From Anaerofustis stercorihominis DSM 17244 (GTDB taxonomy: Bacteria; Bacillota; Clostridia; Eubacteriales; Anaerofustaceae), in the NCBI RefSeq assembly GCF_000154825.1, contig NZ_DS560019.1, positions 906,001 to 970,000 of the forward strand: a DNA stretch of 64,000 bases. Reading direction: 5' to 3'. Of this stretch, positions 8,652 to 16,494 are shown one piece after another. The first letter of the stretch is position 1, and every line of letters begins with the position of its first letter. The position numbers and the translations under genes were made by a program. The notes under the pieces were generated by a model. It saw nothing but the letters and a program-made list of their open reading frames with translations, made no database searches and was not told the DNA's origin.

Positions 8652-9689
8652 ATGAAATACATTAAATTGGGCAATTCGGATTTGAATGTATCAAGAATAT
8701 GTATGGGGTGTATGGGCTTTGGCAATCCATTGAGCGGTCAGCATACATGGACTTTGGATGAAAATCATTCGGGAGAAATCATTAAAAAAGGACTTGACTT
8801 GGGTGTTAATTTCTTTGATACCGCCATTGCGTATCAAGGCGGAACGAGTGAAGAATATCTTGGAAGAGCAATCAAGGATTATACAAATAGAGAAAATATC
8901 GTAATTGCTACTAAATTTCTGCCAAGAAGCGATGATGAAATTAAAAATGGGATTAGCGGACAGATACATATAGAAAAAATGTTAAATCAAAGTCTTAAAA
9001 ATTTGGGGACGGATTATGTTGATTTATATATTTATCATATGTGGGATTATAATACTCCAATACACGATATTATGGAGGGTCTTAATAATGTTGTAAAAGA
9101 AGGTAAGGCTCGCTATATCGGGGTTTCCAATTGTTTTGCTTGGCAGCTCGCGAAGGCAAATTCTTTGGCTGAAAAAGAGAATTTTGAAAAGTTTATATCG
9201 GTTCAGGGACATTATAATTTGATTTTCAGAGAAGAAGAAAGGGAAATGATCCCTTATTGCAAAGAAGAAAACATAGCACTTACACCGTATAGCTCTCTTG
9301 CCGGGGGCAGGCTTTCGAGAAATCTTAACGAAAGGACAAAAAGACAGCGAGAAGACAGTTATGCTGAATTAAAATATGGCGCTACTAAAATGCAGGATAA
9401 CGTCATAATCGAAAGGGTAGCTGAGATAGCTAAAGAAAGAGAAATATCAATGACGGAAGTATCTTTGGCATGGTTACTTACAAAAGTTGCTTCTCCCGTT
9501 GTAGGTGCTACAAAGTTGAAACATATCGAAGACGCTGCAAGTGCTGTCGATGTCGTTTTAACAACAGAAGAAATAGACTATTTGGAAGAAAAATATTCTT
9601 CACATGATTTGGTCGGCGTTATGGCTCAAAATCGTCCGGAACTTTCGAATTCCAAACATGTATGGTCTGTCGGTAAACAGGAAATATGA
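8652..9689 (+). CDS. Aldo/keto reductase
   Basis: 345 residues forming a TIM-barrel AKR with the full catalytic tetrad: Asp56 and Tyr61 (FFDTAIAY), Lys88 (VIATKF) and His129 (LYIYHMWDY). NADPH-binding elements GVSN and the C-terminal VVGATK segment follow. It should reduce aldehydes or ketones with NAD(P)H in the cytoplasm. There is no C-terminal ferredoxin extension. I take the ATG at 8652 because AGGAAAG lies 4 bp before it, rather than the in-frame TTG at 8649. An aldehyde reductase next to an AdhR-like aldehyde sensor is functionally coherent. A 216-bp gap follows. Confidence 0.88.
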   Translation: MKYIKLGNSDLNVSRICMGCMGFGNPLSGQHTWTLDENHSGEIIKKGLDLGVNFFDTAIAYQGGTSEEYLGRAIKDYTNRENIVIATKFLPRSDDEIKNGISGQIHIEKMLNQSLKNLGTDYVDLYIYHMWDYNTPIHDIMEGLNNVVKEGKARYIGVSNCFAWQLAKANSLAEKENFEKFISVQGHYNLIFREEEREMIPYCKEENIALTPYSSLAGGRLSRNLNERTKRQREDSYAELKYGATKMQDNVIIERVAEIAKEREISMTEVSLAWLLTKVASPVVGATKLKHIEDAASAVDVVLTTEEIDYLEEKYSSHDLVGVMAQNRPELSNSKHVWSVGKQEI

Positions 9690-9905
9690 TTAAAATCATT
9701 TAAAAGCAAAAGGTAAATAAATCATTCGTGTTTGGTTGATTGTCAGTATAATGAGTGGTTTTAGATATAAAATATTCAAATAAATTCAATGTGTTTATGT
9801 TAATACTGGCAGATAGCAATGATATTTTTATGTTTAAGATAAAAGATATTTTACTTAATAAAGTAATAAAACATAATTAAAAACTAAAATAAAGAGGTAT
9901 TTTAA

Positions 9906-10319
9906 ATGAGTAATAAAAATGAAATAGTAAAAGAAATGATTTTTCCTATAGGAGACAAAAATAATGCTTTTAAGGATTATTTTGTAGGACAGAGTTATTT
10001 AAACATGCTTACAACCGAGAGAGTAGGAATAGGTAATGTAACTTTTGAACCAAAATGCAGAAATAACTGGCATATACATCATAAAGGTGGGCAAATCCTT
10101 TTGGTAACCGGAGGAAGAGGCTATTATCAGGAATGGGGTAAGGAAGCAAGAGAACTTTTTCCCGGAGATGTAGTAAACATCCCGCCTGAAGTCAAACACT
10201 GGCATGGTGCATCTAAAGACAGTTGGTTTTCACATCTGGCTGTTGAAGTTCCGGCTGATGGCGCTTCCAATGAATGGCTGGAAGCTGTTTCGGATGATGA
10301 TTATAACAAGTTAAAATAA
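9906..10319 (+). CDS. Cupin-domain protein
   Basis: 137 residues forming a single small beta-barrel. Motif 1 is NNWHIHHKGGQILLVTGGRG with a His pair, and motif 2 is PGDVVNIPPEVKHWHGA; together they supply the likely metal-binding histidines. Cupins of this exact type often accompany or are fused to carboxymuconolactone decarboxylase proteins, as with the gene at 7873. The substrate is unknown. It starts with ATG after AAAGAGGT. The preceding 216-bp gap (9690-9905) holds a possible TATAAT at 9747-9752 but no convincing -35 and no copy of the MerR repeat. The gene may be read through from upstream or have its own weak promoter. Confidence 0.85.
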   Translation: MSNKNEIVKEMIFPIGDKNNAFKDYFVGQSYLNMLTTERVGIGNVTFEPKCRNNWHIHHKGGQILLVTGGRGYYQEWGKEARELFPGDVVNIPPEVKHWHGASKDSWFSHLAVEVPADGASNEWLEAVSDDDYNKLK

Positions 10320-10356
10320 TGTTATAACTTTATTTAATATAAAAGAGGAGACTATA

Positions 10357-10971
10357 ATGAAAAAAATATTTGTATTATTTCTTACTTTAATAATGTTAGC
10401 AGGAATAAGCTCATGCGGCAGCAATGGGACCTCCAATACTGATAATCAAAGCTCAAAGAGCGGTACTGCGACTCAAAACAGCGGAAATACAAACAAAATA
10501 TTAGTTGCATATTTCTCTTATTCGGGAAATACAAAAACCGTTGCCGAGAAAATTCAAAAGAATACTAATGCTGAAATTTTTAGAATAGAAACAAAAGAGG
10601 ATTATCCCAGCGACTATGATGCTGTAGTAGATAAAGCACAGCAAGAACAGGATGAGAATGCAAGACCGGAACTTAAAAGCAAAATAGAAAATTTAGATGA
10701 TTATGATGTTATATTTTTAGGTTATCCGAATTGGTGGGGTACAATGCCAATGGCTTTATTTACTTTTTTGGAAGAAAATAACTTAGATGGCAAGACCATA
10801 GTTCCTTTTTGTACTCATGAAGGAAGTGCTCTCGGAAGAAGTGAAGATGATATAAAGAGTTTATGTTCAAAATCAACGATCAAAGAGGGGCTTGCCATAA
10901 GAGGAAGTGATGTAAATGCAGATGATACGGATAGTGAAATAAATAAGTGGATAGAAAATTTAAATTTATAA
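10357..10971 (+). CDS. Lipoprotein flavodoxin (extracytoplasmic, flavodoxin_4 type)
   Basis: 204 residues. A lipoprotein signal (residues 1-19, lipobox ISSC with Cys20) is followed by a Ser/Thr/Asn/Gly-rich linker to ~46 and then a complete flavodoxin domain. The FMN loop is SYSGNTKT at 54-61, with GYPNWWGTMP and FCTHEGSALGRS further on. The domain is closely related to the cytoplasmic flavodoxin at 7395. Flavodoxins are normally cytoplasmic, so anchoring one outside the membrane is unusual and implies FMN availability there. The next gene, 20 bp on, is a predicted di-heme membrane cytochrome, a plausible electron partner. AGAGGAG precedes the ATG. Confidence 0.87.
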   Translation: MKKIFVLFLTLIMLAGISSCGSNGTSNTDNQSSKSGTATQNSGNTNKILVAYFSYSGNTKTVAEKIQKNTNAEIFRIETKEDYPSDYDAVVDKAQQEQDENARPELKSKIENLDDYDVIFLGYPNWWGTMPMALFTFLEENNLDGKTIVPFCTHEGSALGRSEDDIKSLCSKSTIKEGLAIRGSDVNADDTDSEINKWIENLNL

Positions 10972-10990
10972 TAAATGTCGGGAGAGTTGA

Positions 10991-11650
10991 TTGAAAAATA
11001 AAAAAGGATTTAATGTTGTATTGGATATTTCAATGCTTATTCTCATGCTTATCGAGATATCGGGAAGACTTGTAAGTTCGTTTTATCATGAACTTTTGGG
11101 TATAGGGCTTATAATGTTATTCATTTTACATAATATAAAAAATAGAAATTGGTATAAATCTATTTTTAAAGGGAGATATAACCTATACCGTACTTTGATT
11201 TTTATTATCAATGCAGGTCTTTTAATATCTTTTAGTGTGCTTATGATAAGTGCTGTCCCCATATCGAGGAGTATATTTAAATTCCTCGATATAGAAGGCG
11301 GATTAAATATTAGAAAGCTTCATACTGCATCTTCATATATAGGATTGATTTTTATATCTCTCCATCTGGGTTTTCATATGGAAATGATAATAAATAAAGT
11401 CAAAAATAAAATAAATATCCGTGGATTGACAAAAATCGTTTTCTGCATTATTTTTGCTTTAACTTTTATATGGGGTATAAGGTCATTTATTTATAGGAAT
11501 ATACTTTCTAAAGTAATTGCATATTATTCCTTTGATATCGCTTCTTCAAATGATAGTTTACTAGTCGCTTTTGGGGATTATTTCTGTATAGTATTTTTCA
11601 TTTCTTTCCTATGTTATTTTATTATGAAATTTATAAAGAAACATATTTAA
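10991..11650 (+). CDS. DUF4405-like membrane cytochrome b (predicted di-heme)
   Basis: 219 residues with about five hydrophobic helices. His33 and His47 lie 14 apart in one helix (YHELLGI, FILHNIKN). His111 and His125 lie 14 apart in another (RKLHTASSY, FISLHLGFH). Two such pairs are the classic arrangement for stacking two b hemes in a helical bundle. The HELLG..LHN pattern recalls DUF4405, the cytochrome associated with extracytosolic flavin proteins. It starts with TTG 10991, with GGAGAG 4 bp upstream. It sits between a lipoprotein flavodoxin and an iron-sulfur FMN reductase, suggesting transmembrane electron flow. The family name is from memory; the His pairs are seen directly. Confidence 0.7.
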   Translation: MKNKKGFNVVLDISMLILMLIEISGRLVSSFYHELLGIGLIMLFILHNIKNRNWYKSIFKGRYNLYRTLIFIINAGLLISFSVLMISAVPISRSIFKFLDIEGGLNIRKLHTASSYIGLIFISLHLGFHMEMIINKVKNKINIRGLTKIVFCIIFALTFIWGIRSFIYRNILSKVIAYYSFDIASSNDSLLVAFGDYFCIVFFISFLCYFIMKFIKKHI

Positions 11651-11677
11651 ACAAAAAAATTATTTACTGGAGGTAAT

Positions 11678-12214
11678 ATGAGTAAAAAAGTATTGATTAT
11701 ATCAAGCAGCCCGCGTAAAGGGGGTAATTCCGATACACTTTGTGATGAATTCAAACGAGGAGCCGAAGAGGCTGGTAATAAAGTTAAAAAATTATTTTTG
11801 AAAGATAAAAACATAAATTATTGTGTGGGGTGCGGAGTTTGTAATCAAACGGGAAATTGTACCCAGAAAGATGATGCTGATGAAATCGTGAATAATATGA
11901 TAAATGCGGACGTAATCGTAATGGCAAGTCCCGTATATTTTTATACTATATCCGCACAAATGAAAACACTGATTGACAGGACTTGTGCCAAACATAGACA
12001 AATAAAAAATAAAGAATTTTATTTCATTTTAACTGCCGCAGACAGCAGGCCGGAGTCTTTGATAAGAAGTATAGAATGTTTCAGAGGTTTTACTTCATGC
12101 CTTATAAATCCTGTGGAAAAAGGTATAATTTATGCAAACAGTGCTTGGAACATGGGAGACATAAATGAAAATCAGACTATTGAAGAAGCTTATCGAATGG
12201 GATTTAATATTTAA
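11678..12214 (+). CDS. NAD(P)H-dependent FMN reductase / iron-sulfur flavoprotein-like
   Basis: 178 residues with a flavodoxin-like fold. The N-terminal SSSPRKGGNSDT loop binds the FMN phosphate, and ASPVYFYTISAQMKTLIDR is the flavin-binding/dimer segment of the NADPH-dependent FMN reductase group. Cys49, Cys52, Cys55 and Cys61 form CX2CX2CX5C, matching the compact 4Fe-4S motif described for Isf-type iron-sulfur flavoproteins (CX2CX2CX4-7C). A cluster is therefore likely, though many annotated relatives are simply called flavodoxin family. It is cytoplasmic and could feed electrons to the cytochrome encoded 27 bp upstream. GGAGGT lies before the ATG. It is the last gene of the island before the regulator. 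Confidence 0.82.
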   Translation: MSKKVLIISSSPRKGGNSDTLCDEFKRGAEEAGNKVKKLFLKDKNINYCVGCGVCNQTGNCTQKDDADEIVNNMINADVIVMASPVYFYTISAQMKTLIDRTCAKHRQIKNKEFYFILTAADSRPESLIRSIECFRGFTSCLINPVEKGIIYANSAWNMGDINENQTIEEAYRMGFNI

Positions 12215-12280
12215 AGAAGTAAAATTCATATTTTATTAATTTTTATATAAATCGTTTAATAGTGAGTGAGGTATAAAGTA

Positions 12281-12358
12281 ATGTTTAATATAATAAATCA
12301 AGTGTGTATTTTCATGATATCTTGGGTACATAAGTTATTATTATTTTTATTTTCTTAA
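12281..12358 (+). CDS. Possible 25-residue hydrophobic peptide
   Basis: A short frame, ATG to TAA, encoding MFNIINQVCIFMISW followed by a Leu/Phe-rich tail, preceded by GAGTGAGGT 9 bp upstream. It ends just before the -35 of the MerR-type promoter. It could be a small membrane peptide, but no homology can be judged at this length and chance is a serious alternative. Confidence 0.2.
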   Translation: MFNIINQVCIFMISWVHKLLLFLFS

Positions 12359-12362
12359 ATAC

Positions 12363-12393
12363 TTGACTTGGAGTTCACTCCAAGTTATATAAT
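12363..12393 (+). promoter_or_regulatory. MerR-type operator-promoter of the regulator gene
   Basis: TTGACT (12363-12368), then a 19-bp spacer, then a perfect TATAAT (12388-12393). The spacer holds CTTGGAG-N4-CTCCAAG (12367-12384), identical in its arms to the repeat at 6811. This indicates autoregulation. Compared with the island promoter, the better -10 should give basal expression of the regulator. Confidence 0.88.
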
Positions 12394-12460
12394 ATATATA
12401 AAGATATAAAAGCATTTTATTAATGAAGTATAATTATACGATTAACGGAGGGATTTGATC

Positions 12461-12844
12461 ATGAAAATAGCTGAAGTAAGTAAAAAATTAAATGTGTCCC
12501 AGGATACTATACGTTATTATGAGCGAATAGGTTTAATTCCTCATGTTCCGAGAAATAGCGGAGGAATAAGAGAATTCAGAGATGAAGATTTAAACTGGAT
12601 CGAATTTATAAGGTGTATGAGAGGTTCCGGACTGTCTATCGAATCCTTGGTTGAATATGTAAGTTTATTTCAGCAAGGTGATGAGACTATTGAAGGAAGA
12701 AAAGAAATTTTGCTTGAAGAACGAGAAAAGCTTAGTAAAAAGATTTCCGAAATGCAAAGCACATTGGAACGTTTGGATTATAAAATTAAAAGATACAGCG
12801 ATGGTCTTATGAAAAAATGCGAAGATAATTTAATAAAAAAATAA
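12461..12844 (+). CDS. MerR-family regulator, AdhR-like (aldehyde/electrophile sensor)
   Basis: 127 residues: a winged-helix DNA-binding N terminus (MKIAEVSKKLNVSQDTIRYYERIGLIP, R-x-FRDEDL), then IEFIRCMRGSGLSIESLVEYV and a dimerising coiled coil (~75-112). It resembles Bacillus subtilis AdhR (YraB) along most of its length. Cys52 falls exactly at the position of the AdhR cysteine reported to sense aldehydes by alkylation. No other metal-binding Cys pattern of MerR/CueR/SoxR type is seen. I prefer ATG 12461, with GGAGGG 8 bp upstream, over TTG 12455. It is preceded by its own 19-bp-spacer operator and likely controls the island at 6891-12214. Confidence 0.88.
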   Translation: MKIAEVSKKLNVSQDTIRYYERIGLIPHVPRNSGGIREFRDEDLNWIEFIRCMRGSGLSIESLVEYVSLFQQGDETIEGRKEILLEEREKLSKKISEMQSTLERLDYKIKRYSDGLMKKCEDNLIKK

Positions 12845-12920
12845 ATTGATTTTACTTTTAAAAATATAAATTTATTTAGGTAAAAATAATTATAACAATT
12901 TAAAATTCAATATTTGTAAG

Positions 12921-12966
12921 AAAAATAAACATGGATTAAGTAAATTTCTTCATGTTTATTTTTTTA
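12921..12966 (+). terminator. Probable terminator after the MerR-type gene
   Basis: A 13-bp stem, AAAAATAAACATG/CATGTTTATTTTT, encloses a 17-nt loop and runs into T residues. It separates the regulator from the phosphate operon. The AT-rich stem makes its strength uncertain. Confidence 0.6.
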
Positions 12967-12970
12967 CCAC

Positions 12971-12997
12971 TTTACGTTTTTTTTACTTTATATTTAC
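12971..12997 (+). promoter_or_regulatory. Pho-box-like direct repeats upstream of pstS
   Basis: TTTAC starts at 12971, 12982 and 12993, exactly 11 bp apart. A fourth TTTAC at 12963 is out of phase by 3 bp. PhoP in Bacillus binds TT(A/T/C)ACA-like hexamers repeated every 11 bp, so this is a good candidate PhoP site. It lies ~80 bp before pstS, and the cognate-looking phoP-phoR pair ends this operon. Confidence 0.65.
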
Positions 12998-13078
12998 CAA
13001 AGTATGATTTCTGAAAAAATGATATTGATATATTATTACCACATAATAAATATCATTTCAAAGAGAGGAAAAGAAAAA

Positions 13079-13876
13079 ATGAAAAAGAAATTATTAGCTG
13101 TATGTTTAGCAGCATTATGCCTAATCGGATTTGCCGGCTGCGGAGCTTCAGGTTCCGGAACAATAACAATGGCAGGTTCAACTTCTATGGAAAGCGTTGC
13201 AAAAGCTTGGGGTGAAGCTTATCAATTAAATAATGATGTGACTATCGATGTTCAGGGCGGAGGTTCATCAGCGGGTGTTACAAGCGTAAAAGACGAAAGT
13301 GCTCAAGTTGGTATGTTAAGCAGAGAACTTAAAGATGAAGAAAAACAAGAAGGCTTAACAGAATATCAAGTAGCTATTGACGGTATAGCAATAGTAGTAA
13401 ATAAAGACAACAAAGTTGAAGAGTTGACAAGCAAACAAATTGCTGACATCTACACAGGTAAAATCACAAACTGGAAAGATGTAGGCGGAGCTGACGAAGA
13501 AATCGTGGTTGTAGGCAGAGAAGCAGGCAGCGGTACAAGAGACGGTTTTGAAAGTATCCTTGATGTTGAAGAAAAATGCAAATATAAAGCAGAACTTAAT
13601 GAAACAGGTCAAGTAAAATCAACAGTAGCTTCAACAAAAGGCGCTATAGGTTATATGTCACTTGGTTATGTAGATGATGAATTAAAGGCTGTAAAAGTTG
13701 ATGGAGTAGCACCAAGTGAAAGTACGGTTTCAGACGGCAGCTATAAAGTACAAAGACCATTTATCGTTGTAACAAGCGGGGATGCTTCAAGTGAAGTAAA
13801 AGCTTTTGTTGAATATATGTTAAGTGCTGACGGACAAGGTATCGTTGAAAGCAGTCACTTTGTAAAAGTAAAATAA
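13079..13876 (+). CDS. pstS: Phosphate ABC transporter substrate-binding lipoprotein PstS
   Basis: 265 residues: a lipoprotein signal ending FAGC, then a periplasmic-binding-protein type II domain. Phosphate-binding loops are recognisable as AGSTSMES near the N terminus, GGGSSAGV, and GREAGSGTRDGFE in the middle. TKGAIGYMSLGYVDD is the typical hinge strand. It captures inorganic phosphate outside the membrane for PstCAB. I place the start at ATG 13079 because AGAGAGG is 10 bp upstream and a signal peptide begins directly; an upstream in-frame ATG at 13004 overlaps promoter sequence and lacks a ribosome site. Pho-box-like repeats lie upstream and a stable hairpin follows the stop. Confidence 0.95.
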   Translation: MKKKLLAVCLAALCLIGFAGCGASGSGTITMAGSTSMESVAKAWGEAYQLNNDVTIDVQGGGSSAGVTSVKDESAQVGMLSRELKDEEKQEGLTEYQVAIDGIAIVVNKDNKVEELTSKQIADIYTGKITNWKDVGGADEEIVVVGREAGSGTRDGFESILDVEEKCKYKAELNETGQVKSTVASTKGAIGYMSLGYVDDELKAVKVDGVAPSESTVSDGSYKVQRPFIVVTSGDASSEVKAFVEYMLSADGQGIVESSHFVKVK

Positions 13877-13901
13877 GATTTAATAATAAATAAATTTACA
13901 T

Positions 13902-13931
13902 ACATTAATGCACCTTATGGTGCATTAATGT
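13902..13931 (+). other. Stable intergenic hairpin between pstS and pstC
   Basis: A perfect 13-bp stem (ACATTAATGCACC and its complement) with a TTAT loop. It is not followed by a T tract, so it is not a standard terminator. Such hairpins after binding-protein genes often protect the upstream mRNA or lower downstream expression, giving more PstS than permease. Confidence 0.75.
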
Positions 13932-13952
13932 TACATTTTAAGAGGTAAGCGG

Positions 13953-14840
13953 ATGAAATTAAAAAATAAAACTAAGCAGGATAGAGTATCCGGAATATTT
14001 GAAAAGATTTTTTTATTTTGCGCTGTTATTTCTATTATAAGTGTTGTTGTTATAAGCTTATATATGATTATATCAGGATTTCCTGCTGTTAAAGAGATAG
14101 GTCTTTTTAACTTTTTGTTCGGTACTGTTTGGAATCCGACAGGGGCAAATCCCAGCTACGGAATTCTTCCTATGATACTTTCAAGTATCTGTGCTACATT
14201 CGGTGCTATTATTATAGGAGTTCCTATCGGAGTATTGACTGCAGTATTTTTGAGTGAAATAGCAAATAAAAAAGTTGCTAATTTTATTAGACCCTTTATA
14301 GAAATACTATCCGGAATTCCTTCTGTTATATATGGATTTGTAGGTCTGATATTATTGGTTCCGTTTATTGCCAAAGTATTTGATCTATCTTACGGAGCAA
14401 ACCTTTTTACAGGTATGCTCGTATTATCGATAATGATACTTCCTACAATAGTAACTATAAGCGAAAACAGTATAAGATCTCTTCCAAGCGAATATAAAGA
14501 AGCTTCGTTGGGACTAGGGGCTACAAAAATGCAGACTATATTTAAAATATTGATCCCTGCTGCAAGAAGCGGTATAACAACGAGTATAGTACTTGGTATA
14601 GGCAGAGCCATAGGGGAGACTATGGCAGTTATTATGGTTACCGGTAACAGTGTTAATATGCCGGACATTTTCCAGTCTGTAAGACTTATGACAAGCGGGA
14701 TAGTATCGGAAATGTCATATGCAGTCGGATTACATAAAGACGCATTATTTGCAATAGGACTGGTATTATTTATCTTTATTATGATAATAAACTTAATATT
14801 AAATGTCTTCTTAGCCAAAGCAGACCAGAAATATGATTAA
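13953..14840 (+). CDS. pstC: Phosphate ABC transporter permease PstC
   Basis: 295 residues with six predicted helices: an N-terminal one at ~22-45 and five in the permease core. The cytoplasmic coupling loop EYKEASLGLGATKMQTIFKILIPAA is the EAA motif that contacts PstB. EILSGIPSVIYGF and RAIGETMAVIMVTG are hallmark PstC/PstA sequences. It forms the membrane pore with PstA. AGAGGT precedes ATG 13953. It follows the pstS hairpin, and its end (14840) touches the ribosome site of pstA. Confidence 0.95.
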   Translation: MKLKNKTKQDRVSGIFEKIFLFCAVISIISVVVISLYMIISGFPAVKEIGLFNFLFGTVWNPTGANPSYGILPMILSSICATFGAIIIGVPIGVLTAVFLSEIANKKVANFIRPFIEILSGIPSVIYGFVGLILLVPFIAKVFDLSYGANLFTGMLVLSIMILPTIVTISENSIRSLPSEYKEASLGLGATKMQTIFKILIPAARSGITTSIVLGIGRAIGETMAVIMVTGNSVNMPDIFQSVRLMTSGIVSEMSYAVGLHKDALFAIGLVLFIFIMIINLILNVFLAKADQKYD

Positions 14841-14853
14841 GCAGGAGGAAATG

Positions 14854-15702
14854 ATGAAAAAGAAAAAATTTAGATTGGCAGATAATATACTAAAGTTTCT
14901 TGTTATTATCAGTGCGGGATTTACGGCACTTCTTGCTTTATCACTTGTTCTATATGTAATGGTTAAAGGGGTTGGGAGTATTGATTTAAAAATGTTAACA
15001 ACTTCGCCTAGTGAACTTACGGGTTCCGTCGGAGTATTCCCAATGATAATCAATACTTTATATATGATAGTTTTGACTCTTGTTATTGCAGTCCCAATAG
15101 GTATAGGAAGTGCAATATATCTTAATGAATATGCTAGGAAAGAAAGCAAATTAGTTAAGGCAGTGGAATTCACAACTCAAACTTTGGCGGGTATTCCTTC
15201 AATAATATATGGTTTATTCGGATATATGTTCTTTAGTATATTCCTAGGTCTTAGAGTGTCGATCATATCAGGTACACTTACTCTTTCTATTATGGTATTA
15301 CCGACATTAATCAGGACTACGCAGGAAGCTTTAAGCAGTGTTCCGAACATGTACAGAGAAGGTGCTCTCGGAATGGGGGCGAAAAAAATATATTTGATAA
15401 GAACGATTTTACTTCCTTGTTCAATGCCCGGTATCGTAACCGCAGTGATATTGAGTGTAGGTAAAGTAGTCGGCGAAAGTGCGGCTTTGATATTTACCGC
15501 AGGAATGGGGTATATGCTGACCGGAGGATTAATAAATCATATGTTTAAAAGCGGTGCTACCCTTACGGTTCAGCTATACTTATATGCTTCAAGGGGTGAA
15601 AACCTTTCGGTTTGTTTTGCACTTGCAAGTATATTGATCGTGATAGTACTTATTATAAATTTATCGGCAAGGCTTCTATCTAAGAAGTTAGAGGCTAAGT
15701 AG
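14854..15702 (+). CDS. pstA: Phosphate ABC transporter permease PstA
   Basis: 282 residues with six helices. It shares with PstC the [17 protein letters not shown] segment and the EAA loop [38 protein letters not shown] marks it as PstA. It pairs with PstC in the inner face of the transporter. The start is taken at ATG 14854: AGGAGG at 14843-14848 is 5 bp away, whereas ATG 14851 is only 2 bp away and ATG 14833 lies upstream of the site within pstC. Translation is probably coupled to pstC. AGGAGG near its stop serves pstB. Confidence 0.94.
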   Translation: MKKKKFRLADNILKFLVIISAGFTALLALSLVLYVMVKGVGSIDLKMLTTSPSELTGSVGVFPMIINTLYMIVLTLVIAVPIGIGSAIYLNEYARKESKLVKAVEFTTQTLAGIPSIIYGLFGYMFFSIFLGLRVSIISGTLTLSIMVLPTLIRTTQEALSSVPNMYREGALGMGAKKIYLIRTILLPCSMPGIVTAVILSVGKVVGESAALIFTAGMGYMLTGGLINHMFKSGATLTVQLYLYASRGENLSVCFALASILIVIVLIINLSARLLSKKLEAK

Positions 15703-15710
15703 GAGGAAAG

Positions 15711-16472
15711 ATGGAAAAAAGAAAAAAGATTATAACCAAAAATATGGACCTTTATTATTCCAAAAACCATGCTTTAAAAAATATAAATATGGATATTTTA
15801 GAAAATGAAGTGGTTTCATTGATAGGTCCGAGCGGATGCGGAAAATCCACATATTTAAAGAGCATAAACAGAATGAATGATCTCGTTGAAGGTGTTAAAA
15901 TCACAGGAGAGATTTTAATAGATAATGAAAATATTTATGATGAAGATATAGATGTAACACTTCTTAGAAAAAAAGTAGGAATGGTATTCCAAAAACCCAA
16001 TCCGTTTCCAATGAGTATTTATGATAATATTGCTTACGGTCCAAGGGTTCATGGAATAAAAAATAAGAGTGAACTCGATGAAATCGTAGAGAGAAGTCTG
16101 AAGGGAGCCGCTTTATTTGAGGAAGTAAAAGACAGACTTAAAAAGTCGGCTTTTGGATTATCCGGAGGACAACAACAGAGGCTTTGTATAGCAAGAGCAT
16201 TAGCGGTCGAACCTGAAATCCTTTTAATGGATGAACCTACAAGTGCGCTTGATCCTATTTCTACCATGAAGATAGAAGAATTGGTGTTTGATTTAAAGAA
16301 AAAGTACACCGTTGTTATTGTTACTCACAATATGCAGCAAGCGGCAAGGATTTCCGATAAGACTGCATTTTTCCTTCTCGGAGAGCTTATCGAATTCAAT
16401 AAAACATCGGCGCTGTTTGCAAATCCAGAGCATCCTAAAACTGAAGAATATATAACCGGAAGATTTGGTTGA
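15711..16472 (+). CDS. pstB: Phosphate ABC transporter ATPase PstB
   Basis: 253 residues, the usual PstB length. Walker [10 protein letters not shown] lies at 39-47, the Q-loop [12 protein letters not shown] is mid-domain, the signature LSGGQQQR is near 149, and Walker [13 protein letters not shown] is near 171, followed by the switch His in IVTHN. It hydrolyses ATP at the cytoplasmic face to drive phosphate import through PstCA. AGGAGG lies upstream, 8 bp after pstA. Closely followed by phoU. Confidence 0.97.
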   Translation: MEKRKKIITKNMDLYYSKNHALKNINMDILENEVVSLIGPSGCGKSTYLKSINRMNDLVEGVKITGEILIDNENIYDEDIDVTLLRKKVGMVFQKPNPFPMSIYDNIAYGPRVHGIKNKSELDEIVERSLKGAALFEEVKDRLKKSAFGLSGGQQQRLCIARALAVEPEILLMDEPTSALDPISTMKIEELVFDLKKKYTVVIVTHNMQQAARISDKTAFFLLGELIEFNKTSALFANPEHPKTEEYITGRFG

Positions 16473-16494
16473 TACTATGAAAAGGAGAATATAA

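Noticed and set aside
13004..13078. N-terminal extension of PstS from an upstream start
   Set aside because: It would put 25 residues before a canonical lipoprotein signal, lacks a ribosome site and overlaps the promoter area.
13902..13931. Terminator separating pstS from pstCAB
   Set aside because: The stem is strong but there is no T tract, and the downstream genes need the shared promoter; an mRNA-stability or attenuation role fits better.
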